A stretch of 64,000 nt of DNA from Onchocerca lupi. Taxonomy: Eukaryota > Nematoda > Chromadorea > Rhabditida > Onchocercidae. The notes beneath the pieces are model-generated. The model did no database searches, was not told the origin of the DNA, and saw nothing but the letters and a program-made list of their open reading frames with translations. The stretch is from the NCBI GenBank assembly GCA_028564675.1, contig JAOVVO010000141.1, positions 78,321-142,320 on the forward strand. Direction: 5' to 3'. Shown here one piece after another: positions 1-12,524 of the stretch. Made by a program: the position numbers and the translations under genes. The stretch's first letter is position 1. Every line of letters begins with the position of its first letter.

Positions 1-826
1 TTCTTATCAATTTCTTTCAATTGCAATAGTCAGTTTAAATGTCCAACTGCACAAATATTCGATATCACCAATGTGTTGCCAAAAATCTAACAAACGCTGC
101 ATTCTCCTGGAAGATATATCTGAATGACACTTTTTTTCACTCGATTGCTACTCATCATGCTTGATAAAAGGGTATAAACTTATAAACTAAAGAAAGCGCC
201 ACAGGATAGACTAAGCCTCAGTGATGGTCTCTAACCGAGAAAGCGGTTTAATATAGAATTAAACTGCTTCGCTGAAACATAAAAGAAATAGTCGCTTGGC
301 AAACTGCTTTGAAGCTAGCTTATCACATCGTCAAAAGTCATCATTTCTTCGAGATCAATCAAACTAAAAGATTAATTAATTAAAATGTTTAGACTCAACT
401 ACAAACATTCAGCTTTACTAATGAAGCAGAAGTATCTAAGTAACAACAACAGTACATCTTCCACTGCTTAATGAATAGCAGAGAGAAAAGGCTGCTCAAG
501 TTGGAGGAAAAGAGAGAAGTGTGAAGTGACTAAAGAATCGGCGACACAGGGAAAAGGACGCGAACGGCACTTCTTAGTATGATAGTTTACTACGTTCTAA
601 CAGTTGCCAGGAAACAGATGGGGAGAAGAAGCTGTTTGTGGCCAGACAAGTGCCCATATTATTTCACTAGTTAACAGTGCTTCACTAATGCCCCTTTCAT
701 AAAAACACTTCTCTTCCCATCAAATATTCAGATGATGGAATGGAAACAAATTTCGATAAATTTTCATCTCCATATATCAGTTTAAATCCATGCACCATCA
801 AAAGAAATGCTGAATCTTTTCATCCT
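1..826. other. Non-coding AT-rich stretch
   Basis: I see no reading frame with splice-site or codon support here. The sequence is AT-rich with scattered short A and T runs and a purine-rich patch near 480-545. It may hold downstream or upstream sequence of genes outside the window. Confidence 0.5.
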
Positions 827-1018
827 TCATAAGTGACAGTAAAAGTTAGTTCCTATAATGAAAGCAAATTGCCTTTCAACATAAGGATATACTAATTTAT
901 TTTTTGAACTATTAACCAATGCGTGAAAAACGTATTCCTTTGAATCTGTTTTCCCCCGAGAAATTGATAATCCGACAATAAGGGGTAGAATAATTTGCAA
1001 TATCAGCAGCTTTGGCAA
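827..1018 (-). CDS. Candidate secreted peptide or first exon (weak)
   Basis: A 63-codon minus-strand frame opens with a signal-peptide-like start: MPKLLILQIILPLIVGL, that is a basic residue followed by a run of about 15 hydrophobic residues, then SISRGK. The rest is not recognised and ends at a stop. Two possible donors (before GTTAAT near 914 and GTATAT near 889) would make it the first exon of a gene extending left, towards lower coordinates. No partner exon with a clear match was found, and an acceptor-like AG upstream of the ATG is weak. It lies downstream of, and on the same strand as, the BAR-domain gene. It may be chance. Confidence 0.22.
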   Translation of the reverse strand: MPKLLILQIILPLIVGLSISRGKTDSKEYVFHALVNSSKNKLVYPYVERQFAFIIGTNFYCHL

Positions 1019-1808
1019 TTGATTAACTTAATCTTTCAATCATTTTTCTGCTACTATACAAATTTCCATTACATTGAAAATCGAAAATACTGTCTGAAGC
1101 CACTCTTGACCCTTTTGCTATATAATGTATTTTAATGTATATACAGTAAAATAACTTGGCTGCCTTTTTTTTATTTCAACTGTCTTCTCAATCCATGTCA
1201 GTACAAATTCCGGTGAACAAATAACGAGATATTGGTTTTCAAGTTAAGCGGAAAAATTCTTTTCGATTTCCAAAAATTTTTTTAGTAAGTTTTAATATTC
1301 CTCGATATAGGAACAAATGGAGGAAAATGAGGAAAATACGACCAGATGAATAAATCTTTTATTTCTCGTTTTATTACCTGCTAATGATTTCATTTATGAA
1401 TTTTGATATATTATTTTGAATCACTTCATCCAAGCTCCTGAACCACTTAAATGAAACCATCTATTTTTCCATCTATCTGCGTGTAAATTAAATTTGGAAT
1501 TCTTTTGTTTTTTTACCATATTCATATTTTGGTACCCTGCTAAAAAAATAAGTTATTACAATATTAGGCTTAATTCTTTCAGAAATTTGTCGCCGTTCGG
1601 AATTCTCTAGATTCTTGAAATTTGAAATCCATAAAATAAAAAATTCTGTAGAACTTTCACTAATTTTCGAAATTTTTGGAATCTTGCAGAATTCTTCAGA
1701 GTTATGAGGTTTATAGATCGAAGCTTAGTTCTCTTTTAATCTCTTCATCAAGCCATGTTAACAGTAAAGATTATTTCTAGGATCTAACAAATAGAAGGGC
1801 ACATAATC
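1019..1808. other. Non-coding stretch downstream of the BAR gene
   Basis: AT-rich, no supported exon on either strand. It should contain the 3' untranslated region of the minus-strand BAR gene that ends at 1809. Confidence 0.45.
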
Positions 1809-3238
1809 TTAAGAACTTGCTGCTCCTAAAAAGGGCAACATCCCACTCTTATTGACGACAGATGTTAGGAAAACTACCTTAAAAATTTCCTTCATGTTTT
1901 TGTTATAATCTTCTATTACCTCCATCAATGCTATCATTGCAGACGAAATCACTGATTGCTGAAATATGGCATGGATTTTCTCCTTCAAAGTGACTGTAGC
2001 AATTCTGAGTTTTTTATTTGATGGTTGAGGGTCAACCATCAAATAAAAAAAATTCATGTGATTTCAAGTGATTCAGCAATTTTTTCGTATTCAACACTCG
2101 ATTTTCTTATATGTTAAATTCATTAACAAAATTTGTATGTTTTTCTGGAAATGCTTAAATTTAGTAACAAAATTAAAAAGAATATTTGTCTTACAGCTTC
2201 TTTGATTTCATCGTCTAATAATTTATCAGTTTTTTCAAGCTCTTCTTTAAATGTGCTTTCAGCGTGCTGTTTCATGGTCTGCAGAAAGAAGTGAAATGTC
2301 CAAGGACCGTGAATCTAATGTGCATATGTCACCGATTTAATACTCAAATTCTCTGTAAAATCTTCCGCGAAATGGAAACCTACTTGAACTTCTAAATCAT
2401 CCGGTTTTCTCCGTAACTTGTTGATAGCATAATCCAATTCGTCCCGTTTATTGTTTACAGATTTCAACTCCTTGCTGACATGCTTAGCATTTATCTGTAA
2501 ACAGTTTGCATTTTTTAGAAATGCTCGGTGTTCCTTCTCTATTTCACTGTTTTAAAAATACTAATCCCTACAAAAAAGTGAATATTCTAATGAATTAGAA
2601 TCAACTGAACCATTTCCCGTGATAATTACCTCAATCCATTCTTTCATCGGTTTTTGCATTTTCTCTAATATATTTGTTCGAAATGAGCGATGTTTCTGAC
2701 CCGCTTTATCAAACACTTCCTTGGCTTTTTGTAAAATTGAAGCGGAAGAATCGTCTTCGATCTGGCTACTATATTTATAAAGCGTTTGGCCAACCTTTTC
2801 GAATTTATTCATCCCACTACCGACACTGCCCTTCGACATCTTTTGCTTCAATTCAGTTGCCAAATTGTCCTATGAAAGCAAAACCATAGCGATATGGATT
2901 ACTCGCAAAATAAATGTTTTGTTGGGAAAAATAAAAAATTTTTTTGCTTAGAGAGTTTTCTTTTTTTTGAATTTCTGACAAACAGCAAATAAGCAAAGCC
3001 AAAAATTAGCTGTTGTATGAACTTAATGATAATAATGTATTGTTGATGAAATAAAAAAGAGAGATATGTCTTTGATAAGATAACTTACGGTGACCAGGGT
3101 AACTGCGAGATTGATCAATTTCTCGATTTGTCCCTTGAAATTGTTGAAAACCGAAACTTTCTCCTCGTAACTCGCACTGTATACCGTTTTCGAGCCACCT
3201 GTTAGACGAGAAGCAGCAACCATTATTTTGGTCGTCAT
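1809..3238 (-). CDS. BAR-domain protein, five exons, 244 aa
   Basis: Exons on the minus strand, in transcript order: 3238-3089, 2869-2630, 2494-2384, 2278-2195, 1958-1809. All junctions are phase 0 with GT donors and AG acceptors. The product is almost entirely charged amphipathic helix, with blocks such as NKRDELDYAINKLRRKPDD and KEELEKTDKLLDDEIKEA, typical of the crescent-shaped BAR dimer that binds curved membranes in endocytosis and vesicle traffic. No SH3 or other C-terminal module is present, so it is a BAR-only protein. The start was chosen because the ATG directly follows an acceptor-like CAG, as in trans-spliced genes. The last exon could contain one further donor (AAG/GTAGTT near 1884), so the final 25 residues are less certain. 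The subfamily cannot be assigned by eye. It is head-to-head with the gene at 3922, with 683 bases between. Confidence 0.8.
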
Positions 3239-3921
3239 CTGGCTGGTTCACTATTAACCGGAACAATTACGGTTTGATGTCCTTGTATAAACTGAAAAAT
3301 TAAGCATTACAATTTTCTTAAATGAAAATCTGTTATGCATTTTTCTACTAGGTTGACTCCACAATTACTTTTCACTTTTAACTTAATCTTTTCTTTAAGA
3401 ACAATTTGTTCATCATTTTAATCTTAACTGACGAGCGGAAAATGCCGGGCAGAATATCGGGAGAAGTAAAAACCATAAGGAAGTCTAGTGGAATACCGCG
3501 GGGCCTGCTACCCCAATAATCAATAAAGCATGCTACAACACCACCTGTCAGTAATGTTAATACTCAAAAAATGTTTCGAAAAAGAGCACTTACTATAAAT
3601 GCGAAGCTAATTGAGCCATTTATGCACAATGCAGTCAGTCACCTCTGCGCAGCAACTTCAGTCTTCCATCAACCACTGAGATGTTGGTTTGCACTCCGAG
3701 CCACTACATTAACTGCCTGATTTCGGTTTTATAGATCATTGTGTTTGGTAGTGGGATTCCGCGTCTTTGGATGTAAACGTGTGTTTTATTACGTTCTCAC
3801 GTTCTCAGAAGCATAAAGAATATCTAATTCACGACTTTCAGCCATGCAAAATTAAACTGCAAATGAAAGTAATGAGACTGAGAACAATTTAAAAATTTTA
3901 GCCAAGTAAAGAAGGAGGATT
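3239..3921. other. Divergent spacer between two gene starts
   Basis: The spacer separates the minus-strand BAR gene and the plus-strand membrane-protein/TGS1 unit, so it should hold both promoters. There is a locally GC-richer patch at about 3432-3530. No motif is assigned. An acceptor-like TTTTAG at 3895-3900 precedes the ATG at 3922 and may be a trans-splice site. Confidence 0.4.
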
Positions 3922-4858
3922 ATGTCAGAGAAGTTGTGTGAGAAGAGTAAGCGAATAACTCGCGAACCATGGCATCGATATATCGTACCGGGATACGATG
4001 GCGAAGATGGTTTTCCGGAATACCGCTTCCGATGGGAATTGTTCGGTGAAGCTGTCTTCTACACTTCAGTGGATATGTCTGTCCAGCCCGTCACCTTCTG
4101 TTGTTTTTCTCGTGCCAAATTGAGGTAGATTTGATTTAGTCCTTTTCCGAATTTCCAATTATCACTACTTGTTTGATTGCTGAACCTTTTCTCGTGTCTT
4201 CTCTTCCTTCGCCTGCTTTGTCGTTCCTGATTGCGCAGATTTTTATTGCATCTTTATATGAGTGGCTTCGAAATGTAGAATTAAGAATGGAAAAAACTTA
4301 AAATCGGATATATAAGAAGTGAACTACTTAAGCTACAGTGCTTCTTTGACTTCACTTTGTTCTATCTTCATTGTTACTGACTGCCGTTTAAGTCCTTGGC
4401 ATTGATTACAAGTGAATTGCTCAGATCGATTAATGTTTTTGATAATCTGGAAGTTCGATCAACTGCTAATAGTTCTTATATATTTTTTGCTTTTAAATGG
4501 TAGGAAGTAATCAATCATCCATACATTTTTTTTTTCATTTTATTTCAGTGATATAGATTTATTATCGCTCATTAATGAACCACCGATGACATCAAATTCA
4601 AGCACTGATCCAGTTTTGGATGCTTCCGAATCCGAAGTAAAATGTGACGAAGGTGGCTATGATAGCGATGAAGATATCGCTCGAGGTGTTCTTCAATATT
4701 CTGTCGATCTAATTAATATAGAATGGGAATACGGAACTTCTTTGTCTCAGTCGGTTTGGCTGAACAGTTTTATTATTAAAGCATGTGTGGCACTCGGTTT
4801 AATATGTTTGTTAGTTATTCTTGCAATGATCTGGATTTTCATCCGTGGTAGTATGTAA
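3922..4858 (+). CDS. Tail-anchored-like membrane protein, two exons, 170 aa
   Basis: Exons 3922-4124 and 4549-4858 join in phase 2 (AG/T gives Ser). The predicted protein has an aromatic and charged N-terminal part, an acidic middle (GGYDSDEDIA near residues 103-112) and one very hydrophobic segment at about residues 142-166, only four residues from the C-terminus, as in tail-anchored proteins. No family is recognised. The next gene, TGS1, begins 132 bases after this stop, the usual spacing in nematode operons. An alternative is a donor at 4848-4849 that joins this exon in frame (G/AA = Glu) to the first TGS1 exon, giving one protein with an internal membrane segment. I prefer two genes because the TGS1 ATG sits two bases after an acceptor and because TGS1 is normally soluble. 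Confidence 0.6.
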
Positions 4859-4980
4859 TAATATTTTTTTTGCTAACTTTTTAAAATGGTTTTCAGCCTA
4901 GAGCAATAAGATGCTTAGGTCGAATTGTTTTACTGAATAGAATTTTGTCCAAGAACGCATATTTTTACATAATTATTTTG

Positions 4981-4990
4981 CATTCCAGAA
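4981..4990 (+). promoter_or_regulatory. Probable trans-splice acceptor of TGS1
   Basis: A T-rich run ending TTGCATTCCAG at 4988 is followed by AAATG, placing the TGS1 start codon two bases after the acceptor. It lies 130 bases after the upstream stop codon. Spliced-leader addition at such sites separates operon transcripts in nematodes. The same AG could also be a normal cis-splice acceptor (see the gene at 3922). Confidence 0.5.
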
Positions 4991-7900
4991 ATGGCAGCAT
5001 TAGATTTGCCGTCTTCTTTCGGAGAGTCAAGTCGTCAGGAAAGAAGCTGCCGCTGGTGTGAACGAAAATATAGAAATTATCATATTCGTGAAAAATCACC
5101 GCATCACGAATGCTTATCAGATTACCTATTTTATAATGGCCCATATTTGGAACGAAAGTCGTGGTTCCATGATTATCGTAAGCAGTATTCTTATTTGTCG
5201 TCGTAGATCCGCAGTCTCTATTTAATATCTGTAGCCATTCGTTATTATTAATTTTAGTTTTATAATTCTTCTTTCTAGTCCCTTTGTTAATAATTCTTGG
5301 GGAAGGTGGGTTTTGCTTCAAGCTCTACTTTCTTTGTATGATTTTAATATTTCATGTTTATGAGTATAGATTCTTTATTTTCCTTTATTTGTTGATCATT
5401 CTTTAAAATAAATGAAATGCAATAAAAATGAAAATCGCCTCAATTGTTCTTGCTGTTGCGGAAAAAAAAAGAATCGATTAGCAGAGATTTTCTACTACTA
5501 ACAAGATTCATTATGATCTAAAATGATTGCTATTATTTTCTTCTTGTGTTTTGATTGTTCTTTTTTACTAACACCCAGAAAGGGTTATTTATTAAGAAGG
5601 AAATGATTGTTTTCATATAGTTGGCAAGATTAAATTATTCTAGGTTGTTGTGGTGATGTTGGAGAACAAAGAGTGTGTGTTATATCCATTTTTTTTTTTT
5701 GAAAAAAGAGCTTGACTGCTGTAGATATATATTACATATTATATATATAAATATTCCCTGCGTTTCGATATGGTAACGCATGGATCAGTTAGCACATGTC
5801 TGTGTTACAGGCGAGCGAATCTCTGTGTTTTGCAAATGATTCTTTTGGGCTCATTTTTGACAAAATCGCTTTATTTTAGCAGAGTCTTTCTTTTCGACCG
5901 AAGTAGCTGAAAATTTTGACAAATATACGAATCGGAACTGTGCACCGTACGCTTTGTTGAAAGAACACGAGCAAGCCAGGGTTAGTTTTTTCTTCCCATT
6001 ATGAACTATATGCGTGTTCTTATCCATTATGCATGCAGTTTACTTATGCAGGAATGGCGCTTTGTTTAGCATACATTTCCGTCAATTACTGGGAATCTTT
6101 ACTGACATTCGCATGAATTCAATGCAAATAAAACGTCCTACAGTCATGAAAATTCTTATTTTAAATAGTTCTATGAAGTTTTCATGTTTAATTGTTTTAT
6201 TGATAATGATGCAGTTGAATATTCGATAGTGTTGTACTATAAAAAAAAAATTTCGATTTCAACGATCAGTCCTTCCAATCCAATAATGGTCTAGTATTAG
6301 GATATCGGTAGTTTGAATACCATTCCGTTTTTATCAGATTAGCACAGAAAGCATATTTTCCTGAATTTTTTCCTTATTTCGATATGTATTTAATCATATT
6401 CACCAAATAAATGGAAATATGAAGATTTTTATTTATAATTATTTTAATATTATCGTTATTTGTTAGTATATATTCCTTCCATGGTACTACTTAGTTACAA
6501 ATTTGCTAATTTTGCTATCGCACTTATTTCAGGCGTTTTTTGGCGCTTCTTTTTCAAAATTGGATCATAAAAGGGAGGAATGTTCAGGGTGCTGGTTTCA
6601 TATGAAGAAGAATTCAATTGAAAATCAAATAAAGGAAGATCCTAAGAATCATGAAATGGAAAGCTCAGCTAAAAATGAGGAAAAACGATATCCAGCTAGT
6701 GATCAAGATAGGATTACAGATAACTTGTTTAAAACCGATAATGACTGGAATTCACTTTATTTGAAACACAAAGAAATCGTAGAAAATCGTATTGCGAAAG
6801 ATTACAATAAGTACAGAAAAGAATCAAATATAAGGCGACGCTTAGAATTTCCGGATAAGGTTTGTAATATATATGTTTTCACATCTTTTATCTATTCTGT
6901 AGATTTCAATTCGTAATTTTTTTTTTTTTCGGAATGCTTTTCAGAGGATTTTTTTTTTTTTTTTATTTAGTTGGCCTCAGTTGGTTTAACTTGTAAAAAA
7001 GAAGATTCATCTACCGATGAAGATGATAATGATTATTTGGAAACAGGTATTCCAGGATTACAAAGGTCAGTATGTTCCGTTTATTCTATTACTTTAGATT
7101 TAATCTGTAAGTAATATTGACTTCGTTTGGCGAATAGGAAAGAATGGAAATATTGAAAGTGGAAATTATTACTATTTTTTTTTTATGAAGTTTAGGAAAA
7201 CTTTGTTTTGGTAAGCAACAAAAAATAAAGAGGCAGTTCTTATTTCTTTATTTTTTGTAGCAGAAATATGAGTAATAATATAAAACCATTTTTGCGAAAT
7301 CCATGCACAGGTATTTTCGGTGCATTATAGCAAGAATGATAGAATAGAAAAAGAAACTTTAAAATCAAACTGGGAATAAAAACTTTTATCTTTTAGGCAG
7401 GAAAATCAACAGGCTTAGCCAATAAATCATTTTTCTTCTTTTATTTTCATATTTACTTATAATAGCTTTCCAGACAGCGTCCTTTTCATATCTTCGATAT
7501 CCATTATGATTTCCAAATACCACACCGATTTATTCAGAAAAGCCGAAGAATCTATCCACATACAAATGAGGATAAGGATGGTACTAATGTATGTTTATAA
7601 TCTAGATCGAATGGAGATATCATTAAATATAATTTTATTGAATTTCATTATTGAAAATATGTAGAAAAAAAATATAATACAGAAGTTACCATAAATGAAA
7701 TATATATATATATTCATTTTTTGCAGGATTTTATCATGGCAGATGCAGAAAATGGCTTAGAATCATTAGATTCTATGTTCAAAGATTTTGATTTTGGCTA
7801 CAATGATGAACGCGACAAATGGTTGCTGGCAATGAATGCACTGAAAACATTCGCGGATGACAAAGTATCGAGTTATTCAAGAATGTTCCTATATAAGTTC

Positions 7901-10296
7901 TTGTTAAGTTTTGCAAAAAAAAAAAAAGAAAAAAAAAATCATTTCAATATAGAAATGATTATGGAAGTTCTAAATGCAGTCAACTTATAATTGAATATAT
8001 TGTATTTATAGGACATGCCAAAATACTATAATCAACGCTTTCGCCTTTTTTCCAGATTGAACGATGGTATTTTGATGGACCGTGGTGAGTTGCTTTTTCA
8101 GTTATGAAATCAGAATTTCCTGAATTTCTATTTTGAAATTTCATAAAATCCGATGTGCATATATTATAATGATTGGAACTTTTCTGAAACCAAAAATATA
8201 GCATTTATACTAATTAATCAGTTGCAAAGATTAAGTTATTAGTATTGAGAATAAGTGTCAACTATAATAGTTTGGTATTGTAATAAGTTTGATAACAAGT
8301 ATCTTGCAAGTAGAGCTTATTTACAAATATATTTGACTTTTAAATATAATTAAGAAATTAAGAATAAAATGCTCGTACGAGAAATTTACAGTTCTCTTGT
8401 ATTTTTTAAAATAATTGCGAGGAATTGCAGAAGGATGGTATTCGGTGACACCGGAAAGAATTGCTGCTCATATCGCTGATAGAGTTGTTATTATGAAAGA
8501 CAGTATAGTATTAGATGGTTTTGCGGGAGTTGGTGGCAACTGTATACAATTTGCGCTTAAAGGAGCTTATGGTATGACTGTAAATGTGATTTCTAGAGTC
8601 AGTTTAATGCATTTATCCAAATTGCTATAAAAATGGATTCAGACTTCACCGTAGTTGAATTCGAAAAGCATTTCAGACAATATTGAAACGAATCTTTTCT
8701 TCTATTTCGGTTCATTTGTAGTTGTGACATTTAAATTCCTATAGGCTTGTTAATTTTGTAGTCATAAGTCGCACATGGAATCAATAATCAGGATTACAGA
8801 GACTTAGCTTGGGAACTTGTCTGTTTCATTTATATTTTGTCTCTCGCTATTAATAAATATACGCAATTTTTGCAAAACTTTACTATATCATTAAATAAAT
8901 TTTACATTGCTATGTCATTTAATAGTTATGTTTTTAGGGTTTTACAGAACAGAAAAATATAAGATATAAGTGAAATATTTTTTAAAAAAGTGTTTATGAA
9001 GATTATTAAAGCTTTATTGATAATCACTAAAGAGATGAGTGATACCATTTACAGTGATCGCGCTAGATATGGATCCTGTTCGATTGCGCTGTGCGAAGCG
9101 AAATGCGGAAATTTATGGCGTCGCAGATCGCATTAACTTTATTTGTATAGATTTCTTCAACTTTTGTAAATTTCACTGTGAGAAAATAAGGCAATTGAAA
9201 ATGGGAGTGAGAGAGAAACAAAGTGATACATTTCGATCTCTTGGATATGATACTTCGAAACTCTGGAAAAGACGAAGGATAAAGGAAAAAGTTGCGGATG
9301 ATTTTAAACAAGTTCAAAAAGCTGAAGTTAATGATGGATTTGAAGTAATGGAAAAGAGAGGAGCTGGAAAGAATGAGAGAACAGTGCTTGTTGAAATAGA
9401 TACGGATGATGAAGATGATTTCGGGATTGTTGTTGATAATTGCCATTATACGCCAATCATTGATGCCGTTCTGCTTAGTCCACCATGGGGTGGACCTTCT
9501 TATCTTAAATCAAAGGTTAAATTTTGGATTTTCTGAACTTCAAGTCTTCAAGTTAATTAATAGTATCTTGGGAAGAGAAAAAATTAGTTTTTAGTATTAA
9601 TTTTTAGTTTCGTGAGTATAGGGAAAGATCCTAAAAACGATAGAAATCTGTATTAAATGGAAAAATGATAACAATGATTCATATGTTAGAACATTTACGA
9701 TTTCACGAACAGTTAAATTTAATTTCAAAATTATTATGCTTAGCATGCATTCCTGAATTCTATGCCTATTAATGTTTAATTAATGTTTTTGTGGAATTCT
9801 TTTCCGAATTTCGCAAAGTAAAATGCCATTTATTTTGCAGTTGTTTAGTTTGAAGAATATGAACCCGAAAGGAGACAAAATTTTCCGAACTACACGAAAG
9901 CTAACTCATAATATTGCTTATTATTTACCAAGACAAACAGATGTGAAGGAGGTTTGCTCTATACCTTACAGCTTTAATTTTCGGAGCTAGACTGAAATGC
10001 TAAAGGCATCAACGTTGTTTGATAAAGATATTTGATCCTCATAAACGATTTGATAAGAGAACCGTTCTTTCTTTCTTTTTTTTTTTTTTTTTTAAACTAA
10101 AAATTAATGATCGGAGAAATGAATAATTAGATATATGAGAAAAGTAAGTTTTCTAAACAAGTAACCTGGTTTTTAGTTAATCAGATTATCAAAAGATACT
10201 GGAGGGATGGTTGAGATTGAACAGGCTGAAGTAAATCGAAAAGTGAAAGCAATAACTGCATACTATGGCGAGCTTGCGTGTGATGCTTCATGGTAA
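4991..10296 (+). CDS. tgs-1: Trimethylguanosine synthase (TGS1), 11 exons, 622 aa
   Basis: TGS1 adds two methyl groups to the m7G cap of snRNAs, snoRNAs and, in nematodes, the spliced leader RNA. Exons: 4991-5177, 5880-5980, 6533-6859, 6971-7065, 7474-7588, 7727-7864, 8012-8084, 8431-8571, 9055-9515, 9841-9951, 10177-10296; every junction keeps phase. The N-terminus carries the LDLPSSFG motif similar to the LPxxFG motif of other TGS1 proteins, followed by a poorly conserved linker. The Rossmann methyltransferase starts with DMPKYYNQRFRLFSR, then the cap-contacting EGWYSVTPE, the SAM-binding DGFAGVGGN (about 374-382; other family members have Cys where Ala stands), VIALDMDP, the catalytic SPPWGGP (534-540) and VEIEQ. 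About 100 extra residues lie between FICIDFF and DAVLLSPPWGG, where human TGS1 has about a dozen. The first acceptor of exon 2 could be 5880 or 5883. Confidence 0.93.
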
Positions 10297-11884
10297 TTCT
10301 CTCCTTTGGTGGTGATTTCACTGTGCACTTTTTATTAATTTCTCATGTTTATTTAAGAAATATTTAGAATGAAAGTTTCGTACAAATGTTCGATGTCAAT
10401 TGCAGAATTTTTGAATTTAAAGGAATTTGTATTCTTTCTTTGTTTGAAGTGTATTAGATTTTTTTTTTATTTTTCACTTTAATGGTGCGGATTACCATTT
10501 CCAACAATCACTAAAGCAAGTCAAATTACAAAGCATATTATCGTCAAGAAGCCTGTCTGAATAATTTCTGGAGAAGTCTGCATTATTTAGAAAGGATCAA
10601 TTTAAATTTTTCGAAATTTTCAAATTGATTGGCTGACATGTTATGATTCATGTAACTTTATATTGTTGAAAGTGACTCATTATTTCCTTTACCCAATTTT
10701 CGTTTACTCATGAATTACCTCATTGTTACTGTATTTAATAAAACGTAATTGTTCATGAAGTCAAATAAATATAACAGCAATGTGAGCCATTTATTTCTTG
10801 GGATGGATAAGTTTATCCGCTTGAATAAATAAGAAAATATTTATGCTGCGGAATACTTTATCTATCAACGAATTAAAGAATGCTATCCGTATCAGTGCAG
10901 TGAATGTTTTTCTCTTTCACTGCAGAAAAATAAGGCTGAAAAGCTTTATATTTATAATGGATATGACTACGGACACTTTTATTCCTGCTTAATTTTATTT
11001 GTTATCGAGAAGCAGACAAACACATTGACAGTTAGATTCAATTTATTATAGAACTCTGCGACAATTCAGTCATTCTTCTGTAATTGCTAGACCTCTCTTT
11101 GTACAATAACGATTTTATTCAACTTTGTTCGATTCTGATGACAATCGAGTACAAATTTTGTACTTTGTAACAGATCATAAAATGCAATTTCAGGAAATCA
11201 TGAAAGTGCAATCGAAGCGAACAATTCATCTATCTTGTCTAAATATTGTTTGATTTACTTCCACATATTCATTCATCATTCTCATATATCTGCTATATAA
11301 ATGTCGTTCTTTTTTTTATCTAACCGTGCTGAAATTATCTACAAGCAAATCACACTTCCTACATCTCTTTGATCAAAATATATCGGAAAATGCTAGAAGT
11401 CACCTCGTTTTTTCCCAAAATTCTACTGGGATTTTGTCTGTTTCGATTATCCTTTCTATATAATTTATCATTTGACTTCTAATTCACTAAACATGAAAAT
11501 GACACTAGCTCAGTGACGTTTCATTTACAGCAGAACCAATCTCAAGCTATAACAAACCAAACAAGAAGATCCTTTCTTCTAAATAAAATAAAAGAAAAAA
11601 AAACTTTCACGATAAAATAACTATCAGCAAGGGCTGATAATTAAGTCTGCTCCTGAAATCTTACGGATTATTCATATTAAATATAAATAGTCTCTGACAA
11701 TCCATGCACTCAAGATTACATTACACGCAAAGAGTAGAATAGGTTTGTTCAATTTAGATAAAGTCAATCCATATTTATTCATTGTTCTTTCATTCCATTT
11801 CTTTATATTTTTGAAACATGAACCTTCACTGAAGATAGAAATCGGATTTACCGGACAAACTTAACAACATAATATTTCAAAACC
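10297..11884. other. Non-coding spacer after TGS1
   Basis: AT-rich with no supported exon. AATAAA at 10737-10742 and further copies nearby are possible polyadenylation signals for TGS1. A 17-base T run lies near 10077-10093. Confidence 0.45.
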
Positions 11885-12233
11885 TCAGTTTAAGACATTA
11901 TTAATGCAATTGATTCGCAATAGGCTTTTGGTCCCATGTGGCAAAATATTTAGGACGATCTGAAATCTTTTTAAGATTTGCTTAATAAAATTGCAACTAA
12001 AATACGAACAATATGAAGAAGACAAGGTAAGAAAGATCATGTCATAAAATAAACATAAATAAAAACATAACCTCATCTTGGATTTTCCGGTAAATTTCTT
12101 GGATATCAATGTATGGCACAGTTATTTTAGTCATCCATATCGCTTCAGATAAATTTACGCGATTTCCATCATTATCTACATATTCCATTTGCAGTTCTGG
12201 AACTGATTTTCGGAATTTTAGACTCGATGACAT
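11885..12233 (-). CDS. Unrecognised small protein, two exons, 78 aa
   Basis: Exons 12233-12072 and 11959-11885 join in phase 0 (GATGAG/GTTATG donor, TTTCAG/ATCGTC acceptor). The ATG lies eight bases after GTTTAG, a plausible trans-splice acceptor. The first exon encodes a mixed polar sequence including YVDNDGNRVNLSEAIWM and a probable helix (DIQEIYRKIQDE). The second ends in a stop after 24 residues. No family is recognised. Codon use in exon 1 looks protein-like, whereas exon 2 could equally be a chance frame, so more exons further left are possible. It lies 1.4 kb downstream of RPT4 on the same strand. Confidence 0.42.
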
Positions 12234-12454
12234 GTGTGAACTAAACAATGTTATATGATTAAAAAAATAAGTATCGAATAGGCAAGATTTATATTTTTGT
12301 ACTAGATAAGAGTAGCAGCACTGCCAAATCATTAAATGAAATGTCTCATTCCTAAAGACGCTAGATCTCTAAAATGTCCATAATCCTTCTTGGGCATCCC
12401 GAAATACACTGACAAAATTTTCCGTGGCCGGCTCCCGGTGAATGCAAGAAGAAT

Positions 12455-12524
12455 GCATGGTCAGTAAATTCTGTCCGCTCATTGAGGCATCGTGCAGGCA
12501 TGGTCAAAAAATTCAGTCCGCTCA
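12455..12524. repeat. Short imperfect tandem repeat
   Basis: A 27-base unit at 12455-12481 (GCATGGTCAGTAAATTCTGT plus CCGCTCA) recurs at 12498-12524 with three differences, 43 bases on. The surrounding 12420-12540 is less AT-rich than its neighbourhood. Function unknown. Confidence 0.7.

Noticed and set aside
7262..7311. Small exon candidate inside TGS1 between exons 4 and 5
   Set aside because: Including it breaks the frame into the next exons. Skipping it joins AG/A in phase and gives a continuous protein.
9063..9446. 127-codon minus-strand frame
   Set aside because: It is antisense to the large TGS1 exon, whose plus-strand reading carries the conserved motifs.
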